Assembly (NCBI RefSeq): GCF_000620705.1
Contig: NZ_KK211169.1
Location: forward strand, 1 to 64,000
Length of the DNA: 64,000 nucleotides
Reading direction: 5' to 3'
From: Nocardioides sp. URHA0020
GTDB taxonomy: Bacteria > Actinomycetota > Actinomycetes > Propionibacteriales > Nocardioidaceae
Numbering within the stretch: the first letter of the stretch is position 1; every line of letters starts with the position of its first letter. A program made the position numbers and the translations under genes. The notes beneath the pieces are model-generated. The model searched no databases. It was not told where the DNA came from and saw nothing but the letters and a program-made list of their open reading frames with translations. Positions 32,296-40,725 of the stretch are shown in pieces.

Positions 32296-33402
32296 GTGAT
32301 CCGCACTTCCTTCCGCCGGGCAATCGTGCCCGGCCTCGCCGTTCTCGCCCTCGCCCTCACCGGCTGCGGCGCCGGCAACAGCAGCGACGGCAGCGACGGT
32401 GGCGACGCGGGCAGCAGCCTCAGCGGCTCCCTCGCCGGTGGCGGCGCCAGCTCGCAGGACTCCGCCCAGCAGGCCTGGCGCGCAGCGTTCCAGACCGAGA
32501 ACTCCGGCGTCACGATCACCTACGACCCGGTCGGCTCCGGCACCGGTCGTGAGAACTTCATCAGCAAGGCGTACTCCTTCGCCGGCTCCGACTCCTACCT
32601 CAACGACGACGAGGGCGAGCTGAGCAGCGCCAAGGAGCGCTGCGGCGGCGAGGACGCGATCGAGGTCCCCGGCTACGTCAGCCCGATCGCGATCGTCTTC
32701 AACGTCCCCGGCGTGGACTCGCTGAACCTGGACGCGAAGACCGTCGCCTCGATCTTCGACGGCAAGATCACCACGTGGGACGACCCGGCGATCGCTGCCC
32801 TCAATGACGGCGCCGACCTGCCCGACACGAAGATCTCGCCGGTGCACCGCTCCGACGACTCGGGTACGACGCAGAACTTCACCGACTACCTCAACAAGGC
32901 CGGCGACGGCGCCTGGTCGTACGACGCCGACGGCGTGTGGCCGATCAAGGGCGGCGAGGCCGCTGAGGGCACGTCCGGGCTGGTTGCGGCCGTCAAGGGC
33001 GGCGAGGGCACCATCGGCTACGCCGACGAGAGCCAGGCCGGTGGCCTCGGGCTCGTCTCGGTCAAGGTCGGCGAGGAGTTCGTCGCCCCGTCCGCCGAGG
33101 GTGCCGCGAAGGCGCTGGCCGTCTCCAAGCCGGTCGAGGGCCGCTCGGACGTCGACCTGGCCATCGACATCGACCGCACCACGACCGAGTCGGGTGCCTA
33201 CCCGGTGCTGCTGGCGTCGTACCTGATCGCCTGCCAGACCTACGACGACGCCAACGAGGCCGCACTGGTGAAGGGCTTCCTGTCCTACATCGTCTCGGAG
33301 GCCGGTCAGCAGGCCTCCGCGACCCAGGCCGGCTCGGCCCCGCTCGACGCGGAGCTCTCGGCGAAGGCGAGCAAGATCGTCGGCGCCATCTCCGCGAAGT
33401 AA
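32296..33402 (+). CDS. pstS: Phosphate ABC transporter substrate-binding lipoprotein PstS
   Basis: A 368-aa lipoprotein: FRRAIVPGLAVLALALTGCG ends in the lipobox Cys. The mature part has YDPVGSGTGRENFI (phosphate-binding loop), SPIAIVFNVPGVDSLNLD and HRSDDSGTTQNFTDYL, all PstS signatures. It captures phosphate outside the membrane for PstCAB. GTG start with an AGGAG site. It is the first gene of pstSCAB, controlled by the PHO box. Confidence 0.95.
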   Translation: MIRTSFRRAIVPGLAVLALALTGCGAGNSSDGSDGGDAGSSLSGSLAGGGASSQDSAQQAWRAAFQTENSGVTITYDPVGSGTGRENFISKAYSFAGSDSYLNDDEGELSSAKERCGGEDAIEVPGYVSPIAIVFNVPGVDSLNLDAKTVASIFDGKITTWDDPAIAALNDGADLPDTKISPVHRSDDSGTTQNFTDYLNKAGDGAWSYDADGVWPIKGGEAAEGTSGLVAAVKGGEGTIGYADESQAGGLGLVSVKVGEEFVAPSAEGAAKALAVSKPVEGRSDVDLAIDIDRTTTESGAYPVLLASYLIACQTYDDANEAALVKGFLSYIVSEAGQQASATQAGSAPLDAELSAKASKIVGAISAK

Positions 33403-33409
33403 CGACCTC

Positions 33410-33448
33410 GGACGTACGGCGGCCCGCGACCCGGGTCGCCGTACGTCC
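33410..33448 (+). terminator. Intercistronic hairpin between pstS and pstC
   Basis: GGACGTACGGCG and CGCCGTACGTCC pair perfectly around 15 bases. No T-run follows. Such hairpins stabilise or partially terminate the abundant pstS message relative to the transporter genes. Confidence 0.6.
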
Positions 33449-33483
33449 GTCACAGCACCAGCACCACTCCCGACAGGAGCCTC

Positions 33484-34431
33484 GTGTCCGTCACCGCACC
33501 GCCTCAGCCGCCGCGGGCCGCCAAGCCCGTGGTCCGGCCGGGCGACCGCATCTTCGCCGGCACCGCCCGGGTCGCCGCCCTCACGATCATGCTGGCGCTG
33601 GCCGGCGTCTTCGTGTTCCTGGCACTCGAGGGCTACCCGGGACTCAGCGCTCCTGAGCGCATCTACGCGCCGGCCACGGACTTCTGGTCGTACGTCGGCC
33701 CGCTGGTCTTCGGCACGATCCTCGCCGCCTGCGTCGCGCTCGTGATCGCCGTGCCGTTCTCGATCGGCGTCGCGCTCTTCATCTCGCACTACGCGCCGCC
33801 GCGGGTGGCCGTGCCGATCGCCTACGTGATCGACCTCCTCGCGGCCGTGCCGAGCGTCGTCTACGGCCTGTGGGGCGGTCTCGCCCTGGCGCCCGCCACC
33901 CGGCCGCTGATCGACTGGCTCTACGACAACCTCAGCTTCATCCCCTTCTTCGCCGGACCGCCGTCGGTGACCGGGCGGACCATGCTGACCGCCGGCATCG
34001 TGCTGGCGATCATGGTCGTGCCGATCACCACCGCGATCTCGCGGGAGGTCTTCGCGCAGACCCCGCGCCTGCACGAGGAGGCCGCGATGGCCCTCGGCGC
34101 GACCCGCTGGGAGATGATCCGGCTCGCGGTCTTCCCCTACGCCCGCTCCGGGGTGATCTCCGCGGTGATGCTCGGCCTGGGCCGGGCCCTCGGCGAGACG
34201 ATGGCGGTCGCCATGGTGCTCTCGGCGACGCCGGTGGTCACGCTCAACCTGATCTCCAACAGCAACCCCGCGACGATCGCGTCCAACATCGCCTCCAACT
34301 ACAAGGAGGCGACGCCCGACAAGCAGGCGGTCCTGATCGCCACCGGCCTGGTGCTCTTCGCGGTGACCTTCGTGGTCAACTTCGCAGCCCGTTGGGTGAT
34401 CAGCCGCGGCGAGAGGAACCTGACGCGATGA
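33484..34431 (+). CDS. pstC: Phosphate ABC transporter permease PstC
   Basis: A 315-aa membrane permease with about six segments. The coupling loop is [26 protein letters not shown] (abridged here: [11 protein letters not shown]), and [16 protein letters not shown] is the conserved helix after it. Together with PstA it forms the phosphate channel. GTG 33484 follows a GGAGCC site; the stop overlaps pstA (ATGA). Confidence 0.95.
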   Translation: MSVTAPPQPPRAAKPVVRPGDRIFAGTARVAALTIMLALAGVFVFLALEGYPGLSAPERIYAPATDFWSYVGPLVFGTILAACVALVIAVPFSIGVALFISHYAPPRVAVPIAYVIDLLAAVPSVVYGLWGGLALAPATRPLIDWLYDNLSFIPFFAGPPSVTGRTMLTAGIVLAIMVVPITTAISREVFAQTPRLHEEAAMALGATRWEMIRLAVFPYARSGVISAVMLGLGRALGETMAVAMVLSATPVVTLNLISNSNPATIASNIASNYKEATPDKQAVLIATGLVLFAVTFVVNFAARWVISRGERNLTR

Positions 34432-35525
34432 GCACCTCCACGCCCCTGGAGCCCGACACCTTCGCCATCACGGCCGACCTCGCGCAGCCGCGGCTGCCGG
34501 CGTGGGCGGTGCTGCTCGACGTCGTGCTCGCCGCCGGCGTCGCCGGGCTGCTCACGCTGCTGCTCGGCTGGAGCCCGTACGCCGGCCTCGTGCTCGCCAT
34601 CGTCCTCGCAGCTCTCGGGATGCCCCTCTGGTCGCTGCTGGTCGAGGGCCGCCGCGCGGCGGCGGACCGCCTCGCGACCTCGGTCGTCTGGGCCTCCTTC
34701 GGCGTCGTGCTGGTGCCCCTGGTCTGGCTGATCTGGCTGGTGGTCAAGAACGGCATCGGCGTCATCAACAGCGAGTTCCTGTCCTACGACATGCGCAACG
34801 TGATCGGCGAGGGCGGCGGCATCTACCACGCCCTGTGGGGCACGATCCTGATCACGCTCGCCGCCGCGATCATCTCGATCCCGATCGGGCTCTTCACCGC
34901 GATCTACCTGGTGGAGTACGGCCGGGGCAGCCGGCTGGCCCGGGTGACGACGTTCCTGGTCGACGTGATGACCGGCATCCCGTCGATCGTGGCGGGCCTC
35001 TTCGCGCTGTCGCTCTTCGTGCTGATCTTCGGGCCGGCGATCCGGATCGGCTTCGGCGGCGCCGTCGCACTGTCGCTGCTGATGATCCCGACGGTGGTCC
35101 GCTCGTCCGAGGAGATGCTCCGACTGGTGCCGAGCGACCTGCGCGAGGCGTCGTACGCGCTGGGCATCCCGAAGTGGCGCACGATCGTCAAGGTGGTGCT
35201 CCCGACCGCGCTCGGCGGCATCATCACCGGCATCGTGCTCGCGGTCTCGCGGGTGATCGGCGAGACCGCCCCGCTGCTGGTGGTGGCGGGCGCGACCGAC
35301 ACGGTGAACTTCAACCTCTTCAACGGCCGGATGACGACCCTGCCGGTCTACATCTTCCAGCAGTACAGCCAGCCCGGCATCGTCGGCCCGGCCGGCGGCG
35401 ACCCGCCCGGCTACGCGCGCGCCTGGGGTGCAGCCCTCGTGCTCATCGCCATCGTGATGGTGCTCAACCTCGTGGCCCGCATCATCGGCACCTACTTCGC
35501 CCCCAAGACCGAACGGCGCCGTTGA
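34428..35525 (+). CDS. pstA: Phosphate ABC transporter permease PstA
   Basis: A 365-aa permease. The first 110 residues hold extra hydrophobic segments ([20 protein letters not shown]), followed by the usual core with [38 protein letters not shown] as the coupling loop and [18 protein letters not shown]. It pairs with PstC. ATG 34428 is fixed by the ATGA overlap. The N-terminal part is longer than in E. coli. Confidence 0.95.
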   Translation: MSTSTPLEPDTFAITADLAQPRLPAWAVLLDVVLAAGVAGLLTLLLGWSPYAGLVLAIVLAALGMPLWSLLVEGRRAAADRLATSVVWASFGVVLVPLVWLIWLVVKNGIGVINSEFLSYDMRNVIGEGGGIYHALWGTILITLAAAIISIPIGLFTAIYLVEYGRGSRLARVTTFLVDVMTGIPSIVAGLFALSLFVLIFGPAIRIGFGGAVALSLLMIPTVVRSSEEMLRLVPSDLREASYALGIPKWRTIVKVVLPTALGGIITGIVLAVSRVIGETAPLLVVAGATDTVNFNLFNGRMTTLPVYIFQQYSQPGIVGPAGGDPPGYARAWGAALVLIAIVMVLNLVARIIGTYFAPKTERRR

Positions 35526-35551
35526 GCGCGCCGGTGTGTGAGAGAGAAACC

Positions 35552-36331
35552 ATGGCCAAGAGCATCGACGTCTCCGACCTGAACATCTACTACCGCGACT
35601 TCCTCGCCGTCGAGGGCGTCAACATGACGATCCGCGCCAAGGCGGTGACCGCGTTCATCGGTCCCTCCGGCTGCGGCAAGTCGACGTTCCTGCGCACCCT
35701 GAACCGCATGCACGAGGTGATCCCCGGCGCCCGCGTCGAGGGCAAGGTGATGGTCTCGGGCCAGTCGTTGTACGACGCCGCGATCGACCCGGTCGCCGTA
35801 CGCCGCCAGATCGGCATGGTCTTCCAGCGGCCGAACCCGTTCCCGACGATGTCGATCTACGACAACGTCCTGGCCGGCTCCAAGCTCAACTCGAAGAAGA
35901 TGAAGAAGGCCGAGGCCGACTCCATCGTCGAGAAGTCGCTCACGCGCGCCAACCTCTGGAACGAGGTGAAGGACCGGCTCGCCAAGCCCGGCATGGGTCT
36001 GTCCGGTGGCCAGCAGCAGCGGCTGTGCATCGCCCGTGCGATCGCGGTCGAGCCCGAGGTGCTGCTGATGGACGAGCCGTGCTCGGCGCTGGACCCGATC
36101 TCGACGTCGGCGATCGAGGACCTCATCCACGAGCTCAAGTCGGAGTACACGATCGTGATCGTGACCCACAACATGCAGCAGGCGGCGCGCGTCTCCGACG
36201 ACACCGGCTTCTTCAACCTCAAGGCGACCGGCGAGCCCGGCCACCTGGTCGAGTTCAACCCGACCAACAAGATGTTCACCAACCCGGACGAGGAGTCCAC
36301 CGAGGCCTACATCTCGGGCCGCTTCGGCTGA
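35552..36331 (+). CDS. pstB: Phosphate ABC transporter ATPase PstB
   Basis: A 259-aa ATPase. Walker A is GPSGCGKST, the signature [14 protein letters not shown], Walker [14 protein letters not shown] and the switch His in [23 protein letters not shown] is typical of PstB Q-loops. It powers phosphate uptake. The gene begins 26 bp after pstA. No phoU follows. Confidence 0.96.
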   Translation: MAKSIDVSDLNIYYRDFLAVEGVNMTIRAKAVTAFIGPSGCGKSTFLRTLNRMHEVIPGARVEGKVMVSGQSLYDAAIDPVAVRRQIGMVFQRPNPFPTMSIYDNVLAGSKLNSKKMKKAEADSIVEKSLTRANLWNEVKDRLAKPGMGLSGGQQQRLCIARAIAVEPEVLLMDEPCSALDPISTSAIEDLIHELKSEYTIVIVTHNMQQAARVSDDTGFFNLKATGEPGHLVEFNPTNKMFTNPDEESTEAYISGRFG

Positions 36332-36418
36332 GCCCACCTGCTGAAGCGCTCAGCATCCCCCTCGTGCGGCCGATGGACACCTCGTCAAGTGTCTTTCGCA
36401 TGCCGTCAGGGGGATTCG

Positions 36419-37165
36419 GTGCCTCGGAGCGCAGTCGTGATCGAGGACGACGCGGACACCGCGTCGCTCCTCGAGCTCGCGCTGTCCTCGCAGGGCTTCG
36501 AGGTGACGATCGCGGCCGACGGCCAGGACGGCGTCGCGCTGGTGACCGCGCTGAGGCCGGACCTCGTCACCCTCGACGTCGGGCTGCCCGGGATCGACGG
36601 GCTCGAGGTGTGCCGGCGGATCCGGCCGCTGACCGACGCCTACGTGATCATGGTGACCTCGCAGGCCGAGGAGATCGACCGGCTGATCGGTCTCGAGACC
36701 GGAGCGGACGACTACCTCGCCAAGCCGATCAGCACGCGTGAGCTCAAGGCGCGGGTCAACGCCATGTTCCGCCGCCCGCGTCGCTTCGTCGCTGCGGCCG
36801 ACGACGTGCTCGGCGACGCCTCCGGGGATGCCCCGGGGCGTGGTCTGGGCGCCGAGGGTCACCAGATGCTCACGCACGGCGACCTGCTGGTCGACGTGGA
36901 CGCCCACCGGGTGTGGTGCGCGGGCGCCGAGGTCGACCTGACCCCGACCGAGTTCAGGCTGCTGACCACGCTGATGCGCTCACCGAGCCGGGTCTGGCCG
37001 CGCGCCCTGCTGATGCAGGAGGTGTGGGGCCAGAGCTGGGGGGAGACCCACCACGTCGAGGTCCACATGGGCAACCTGAGGCGCAAGCTGGGGGACCGGC
37101 GCGGACAGGTGCGGTTCGTGGAGACCGTGCGGGGTGTGGGCTACCGCCTGCTGGCCGCGAGCTGA
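36419..37165 (+). CDS. OmpR/PhoB-type response regulator
   Basis: A 248-aa protein with an N-terminal receiver domain (VVIEDDADTASLLELAL; phospho-Asp in VTLDVGLPGIDG; Lys in DDYLAKPIS) and a C-terminal winged helix (VDLTPTEFRLLTTLMRSPSR; HHVEVHMGNLRRKLGD; VETVRGVGYRLL). GTG 36419 has AGGGGGA close upstream. It stands alone without a kinase, 88 bp after pstB, so control of phosphate genes is possible but not shown. Confidence 0.88.
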   Translation: MPRSAVVIEDDADTASLLELALSSQGFEVTIAADGQDGVALVTALRPDLVTLDVGLPGIDGLEVCRRIRPLTDAYVIMVTSQAEEIDRLIGLETGADDYLAKPISTRELKARVNAMFRRPRRFVAAADDVLGDASGDAPGRGLGAEGHQMLTHGDLLVDVDAHRVWCAGAEVDLTPTEFRLLTTLMRSPSRVWPRALLMQEVWGQSWGETHHVEVHMGNLRRKLGDRRGQVRFVETVRGVGYRLLAAS

Positions 37166-37311
37166 AGCACCGGGGCCGGACGCCAGTCGCGTGCGTCGAC
37201 CAGCTGGCCGGCGCTGAACCGGGTCCCGGGGCCCTCGAGCCGGACCTCCGTCGTGGCTGCGACCAGGCGGGGCGGCTGCATCGGGCGGAAGTTCGTCGAG
37301 TCGGTGATCAT
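37141..37311 (-). CDS. Small hypothetical protein coupled to a membrane-protein gene
   Basis: A 56-aa peptide (RLVAATTEVRLEGPGTRFSA in the middle) whose ATG overlaps the stop of the upstream gene as ATGA (37308-37311). It also runs 25 bp into the 3' end of the convergent response-regulator gene. No family is recognised. The overlap is the main support; it may be spurious. Confidence 0.35.
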   Translation of the reverse strand: MITDSTNFRPMQPPRLVAATTEVRLEGPGTRFSAGQLVDARDWRPAPVLQLAASRR

Positions 37312-37586
37312 GCGCGGGGCTCCGAGGTCACGAGGGTGAGGCGCGGGCGCGCCTCCGGCTCCGGCGCTGAGCGACGACGCGGCGGGCTCTGGCGCCAGAC
37401 CAGGCCGAGGCCCAGCAGCACCACGCCGCTGAGCGCGATCCAGACGGCGCCGTACCGGACGACCGCGGCGCGGGCCCCGGCGATGAGGCCGGCCTCGGGC
37501 AACGCCCCGACCGCGAGTGCGACCAGTCCGAGTCCGACGGCGGCGACCAGCAGCCGCCCCGCGACCCGGCGTGGTGTGGTGTCCAT
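37308..37586 (-). CDS. Small two-segment membrane protein
   Basis: A 92-aa protein with two predicted membrane helices (about residues 10-30, LLVAAVGLGLVALAVGALP, and 45-64, VWIALSGVVLLGLGLVW) and a basic C-terminus. GGAGGGAAG precedes the ATG. No function is recognised. It is followed by the coupled small ORF. Confidence 0.6.
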   Translation of the reverse strand: MDTTPRRVAGRLLVAAVGLGLVALAVGALPEAGLIAGARAAVVRYGAVWIALSGVVLLGLGLVWRQSPPRRRSAPEPEARPRLTLVTSEPRA

Positions 37587-37726
37587 CCGGCTTCCCTCCC
37601 CCTGGGTCCCAGGCAACCGCCTGGAGGTCTTCGTCCTGCTGATCCAACCCTGCCGATCGCAAGACGCCACCCGCTGAGTCGCACCTTTGTGACAAGAGAA
37701 ATGCAAGATGCTCAGGTCGTGTCGAA

Positions 37727-37793
37727 GGGGTAGTCCCTGACGGTCGCGGGGTGGGTTCGGCCGCTCGAGCCCGACACCGTCAGGGACTACCCC
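37727..37793. repeat. 67-bp palindromic repeat, copy 1
   Basis: GGGGTAGTCCCTGACGGT and ACCGTCAGGGACTACCCC are perfect 18-bp arms around 31 bases. The element has the same length and layout as 38906-38972, with the inner GCGGGGTGG also shared. The copies bracket one gene. Confidence 0.8.
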
Positions 37794-37808
37794 GACGGTG
37801 CCCTGTGG

Positions 37809-38894
37809 ATGACCGCCGCAGGATCGCGACGCATCGTGCACTCTCCCCGGATGGATCTCTCGGGAGTGACTCGGCCGGTCGTCGTGCCGGTGCCCGTGGA
37901 CCGGGCAGGTAGGCGCGGGCCGACACCCGACGCGGCGCGCGGGAAGCGATGGCGCGCCTCGAGCCGCGGCCTCTACGTGCCGGCCGACGTCGACAGCTCC
38001 GGCGTCGACCAACGGGTCGTCGAGGCCGCCGCGGTGCTGCCGGCCGACTGGGGCGGAGTCACCGGCTGGGCGGGGCTCGCGTGGATGGGTGCTCGTTGGT
38101 TCGACGGTGCGCCGTGGGGCGGTGGGCGAACGAGGCCCGTCACCCTCGCCATCGGCGGCAACCGGGCGATCCGTCCCCAGCGCGCCATGGCGACCAGCGA
38201 GGAGCGGCTCGCTCCACGAGATCTCGTCCACGCCGACGGCGTACGGCTAACGACGGCGGTGCGATCGGTGTGCTTCGAGATGCGCTACGCCCTCACGCTG
38301 TGGGATGCGGTGACCGACCTGTGCCTGGCGTGCTTCAACGACCTGGTCTCGATCGCGGAGGTCGCTGCCTTCGCTCATGCCATCCCCGGGTGGACAGGGA
38401 TCGGACAGTGCAGGGACGCCCTCCCCCTGGCGAGCGAGAACCTGTGGTCGCCGCGCGAGGTCGGGATGCTGAGGGCCTGGACGGTCGACGCGGGACTGCC
38501 GCGGCCGCTGTGCAACGAGCCGGTCTTCGATCTGGGCGGGCGCCTGCTCGGGGTGCCCGACCTGATCGACCCCGTGGCCGGAGTCATGGGCGAGTACGAC
38601 GGGGGAGTGCACTTCGTGGACGGCCGCCGACGCCCTCGTGACCTGGATCGCGAGGACAGCTTCCGCTCGCACGGCATGGAGTACGTCGCGATGATCGCTG
38701 ATGACGTCCGCGACACGTCGCGTCTGGTGGCGCGGCTGCACGCGTCGTACGCACGGGCCTCGCGGCTGCCCGCGTCCGAGCGTCGCTGGACCCTCGAGCG
38801 CCCGCCGTGGTGGATCGACGTCGGCTCCGTCGCGGCGCGGAGATCGCTCACGACCCGTCAGCGGGACCGGCTCCTCGGCCACCGGGCGGCGTGA
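37809..38894 (+). CDS. Endonuclease-like hypothetical protein (DUF559/Vsr-like C-terminus)
   Basis: A 361-aa protein (or 347 aa from ATG 37851). The C-terminal part has LLGVPDLIDPVAGVMGEYDG, then RRPRDLDREDSFRSHGMEYV, which matches the D/E...E-x-D...R...G layout of small PD-(D/E)xK nucleases of the DUF559 group. The N-terminal part, with GVTGWAGLAWMGARWFDG, recalls AbiEi-like winged domains. A 67-bp palindrome lies on each side of the gene. Nuclease activity and any link to the repeats are inference. Confidence 0.6.
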   Translation: MTAAGSRRIVHSPRMDLSGVTRPVVVPVPVDRAGRRGPTPDAARGKRWRASSRGLYVPADVDSSGVDQRVVEAAAVLPADWGGVTGWAGLAWMGARWFDGAPWGGGRTRPVTLAIGGNRAIRPQRAMATSEERLAPRDLVHADGVRLTTAVRSVCFEMRYALTLWDAVTDLCLACFNDLVSIAEVAAFAHAIPGWTGIGQCRDALPLASENLWSPREVGMLRAWTVDAGLPRPLCNEPVFDLGGRLLGVPDLIDPVAGVMGEYDGGVHFVDGRRRPRDLDREDSFRSHGMEYVAMIADDVRDTSRLVARLHASYARASRLPASERRWTLERPPWWIDVGSVAARRSLTTRQRDRLLGHRAA

Positions 38895-38905
38895 GGTGCA
38901 TCGTC

Positions 38906-38972
38906 GGGGTAGTCCCTGACGATTGCGGGGTGGATCCGCCCGGAAGACCCCGGAAACGTCAGGGACTACCCC
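38906..38972. repeat. 67-bp palindromic repeat, copy 2
   Basis: GGGGTAGTCCCTGACG and CGTCAGGGACTACCCC are perfect 16-bp arms. It is the same length as copy 1 and similar throughout, including GCGGGGTGG and the inner CCG...GA...CC positions. Confidence 0.8.
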
Positions 38973-38984
38973 GAAGAAGCGCCC

Positions 38985-39998
38985 TCAGACACCCAGCACA
39001 GCGTGCAGCACGACGTAGAAGAGGGCCGCGACCAAGCCGGCCATCGGGAAGGTGAGGACCCAGGCGGCGACGATCGAGCGGGCGACACCCCAGCGTACGG
39101 CGGAGAAGCGCTTGGTCGCGCCGGCTCCCATGATCGCCGAGGTGATGGTGTGGGTGGTCGAGATCGGGGCGTGGAAGACGAACGCCGTCGTGTAGAGCAC
39201 GCCCGCACCGACCGACTCCGCCGCGAAGCCACGGGCCGGGTCGAGGTGGATGATCCGGCGCCCGAGGGTGCGCATGATGCGCCAGCCGCCGGAGTAGGTG
39301 CCGAGCGAGATCGCGGAGGCGGCGAGGACGACGACCCACAGGGGGAGGTTCTCCTGCGGCTCGCCCGCGGCGTTGGTGTAGTAGCCGGCCGAGGTGAGGG
39401 TCAGGAAGATGACGCCCATCGTCTTCTGGGCGTCCTGCAGGCCGTGCCCGAGGGCCAGGGCCGCCGCGGAGAACGTCTGCGCCATCCGGAAGCCACGGAA
39501 GACCCGGTGCGGGTTCCTGCGCCGGAAGATCCACATGATCGTGAGCATCACCGCGAAAGCCGCAGCGAAGCCGACGATCGGCGACAGCACCATCGGGATC
39601 AGCACCTTGTCGACGATCGTGGCCCAGTGCACGATCGCACCGGCCGTGATCGCGGCACCGACGAGGCCGCCGATCAGCGCGTGGGACGACGACGAGGGCA
39701 GCCCGAAGTACCAGGTGATGAGGTTCCACACGATGGCGCCCAAGAGCCCGGCGAGGATGACCACCAGCCCGGCGTCGCCGGCCATCGGGGTGATCACGTC
39801 ACTGACGGTGTGCGCGACCTCCTGGCCGAGCAGGGCGCCGACGAAGTTCATGACCGCAGCCAGCACCAGGGCGATGCGCGGGGTGAGGGCACGCGTCGAC
39901 ACCGAGGTGGCGATGGCGTTGGCCGCGTCGTGGAAGCCGTTGGTGTAGTCGAACCCCAGGGCGACGACCACGACCGCGATGACGATCGCGAGTTCCAT
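38985..39998 (-). CDS. pitA: Low-affinity phosphate transporter (Pit family)
   Basis: A 337-aa membrane protein with about ten segments. The two PiT signatures are seen: GFDYTNGFHDAANAIATSVS near the N-terminus and HGLQDAQKTMG with FHAPISTTHTITSAIMG in the second half. It takes up phosphate (often as metal phosphate) with protons. It is preceded by six bases by its DUF47 partner in the same operon. Confidence 0.93.
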   Translation of the reverse strand: MELAIVIAVVVVALGFDYTNGFHDAANAIATSVSTRALTPRIALVLAAVMNFVGALLGQEVAHTVSDVITPMAGDAGLVVILAGLLGAIVWNLITWYFGLPSSSSHALIGGLVGAAITAGAIVHWATIVDKVLIPMVLSPIVGFAAAFAVMLTIMWIFRRRNPHRVFRGFRMAQTFSAAALALGHGLQDAQKTMGVIFLTLTSAGYYTNAAGEPQENLPLWVVVLAASAISLGTYSGGWRIMRTLGRRIIHLDPARGFAAESVGAGVLYTTAFVFHAPISTTHTITSAIMGAGATKRFSAVRWGVARSIVAAWVLTFPMAGLVAALFYVVLHAVLGV

Positions 39999-40004
39999 GA
40001 CCGG

Positions 40005-40622
40005 TCAGGACTCCTTGACCGCGATCTGCTCCACGATGTTGGCGACCTTCTCGAACGCGTCGATCGCCTCCTCGAGGGATTCGACGATGTCCTTGAGCTT
40101 GAGGACCTCGATGGTCTTGAACTCGCCGCTGAAGAGCTTGGCGATCGTACGGCGGTGGTTCTTGTCGCCGGCGTTCTCGAGCCGGTTGATCTCGATCCAG
40201 TACTCGTCCAGGGACTGCAGCGACTGCAGGTTCGGCATCGACGCGGCCGTCAGCTCCGCACACCGCTGGAGCACCTCGACCTGGGTCGACAGCTCGGGCG
40301 GGAGGACCTTCACCTCGTACAGCAGGATCATGTCGACGACCTCGTCCATCAGGTCCATGACGTCGTCGAGTCCCGAGGCCAGCGAGTAGATGTCCTCGCG
40401 GTCGAAGGGCGTGACGAAGGTGCTGTTCACCTTCTTGATGATGGCGTGCGTCGTCTCGTCGGCCTGGTGCTCGGCCTCGCGCATGCGCCGGGCCACGTCG
40501 TCGCGGTCAGCGCCCTCGGCGAGCATCTCGGCGAGCAGTGCGGCACCCCCCACGAGGTGCTGGGCCTGCTCGGTGAAGAGGATGTAGAACGAGGTGTCTA
40601 CGGGGCGGAATCGGAATCCCAC
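40005..40622 (-). CDS. DUF47/PhoU-like Pit accessory protein
   Basis: A 205-aa all-helical protein. REAEHQADETTHAIIKKVNS, FDREDIYSLASGLDDVMDLM and RLENAGDKNHRRTIAKLFSG carry the E/D-xxx-D metal-binding motifs of DUF47. Such proteins sit on the cytosolic side of Pit transporters and regulate them. ATG 40622 is used, and a GGAG site lies upstream. Confidence 0.9.
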   Translation of the reverse strand: MGFRFRPVDTSFYILFTEQAQHLVGGAALLAEMLAEGADRDDVARRMREAEHQADETTHAIIKKVNSTFVTPFDREDIYSLASGLDDVMDLMDEVVDMILLYEVKVLPPELSTQVEVLQRCAELTAASMPNLQSLQSLDEYWIEINRLENAGDKNHRRTIAKLFSGEFKTIEVLKLKDIVESLEEAIDAFEKVANIVEQIAVKES

Positions 40623-40725
40623 GGATAACTCCTGGTGAGGAGGAAACGAACGCGATCAGACTAGGGGGTGGCCGACCGAAAAGCGCAAGTGCGGGCCCCG
40701 CGTCGTACGTCCCTGGTGGTGCAGG

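Noticed and set aside
34502..35551. Upstream extension of pstB through the pstA region
   Set aside because: PstB homology begins at [11 protein letters not shown] (35552); the extension lies out of frame inside pstA.
38895..38984. Intrinsic terminator between the endonuclease-like gene and pitA
   Set aside because: The hairpin is present but is the second copy of the 67-bp repeat, with long inner sequence and no T-run; listed as repeat instead.
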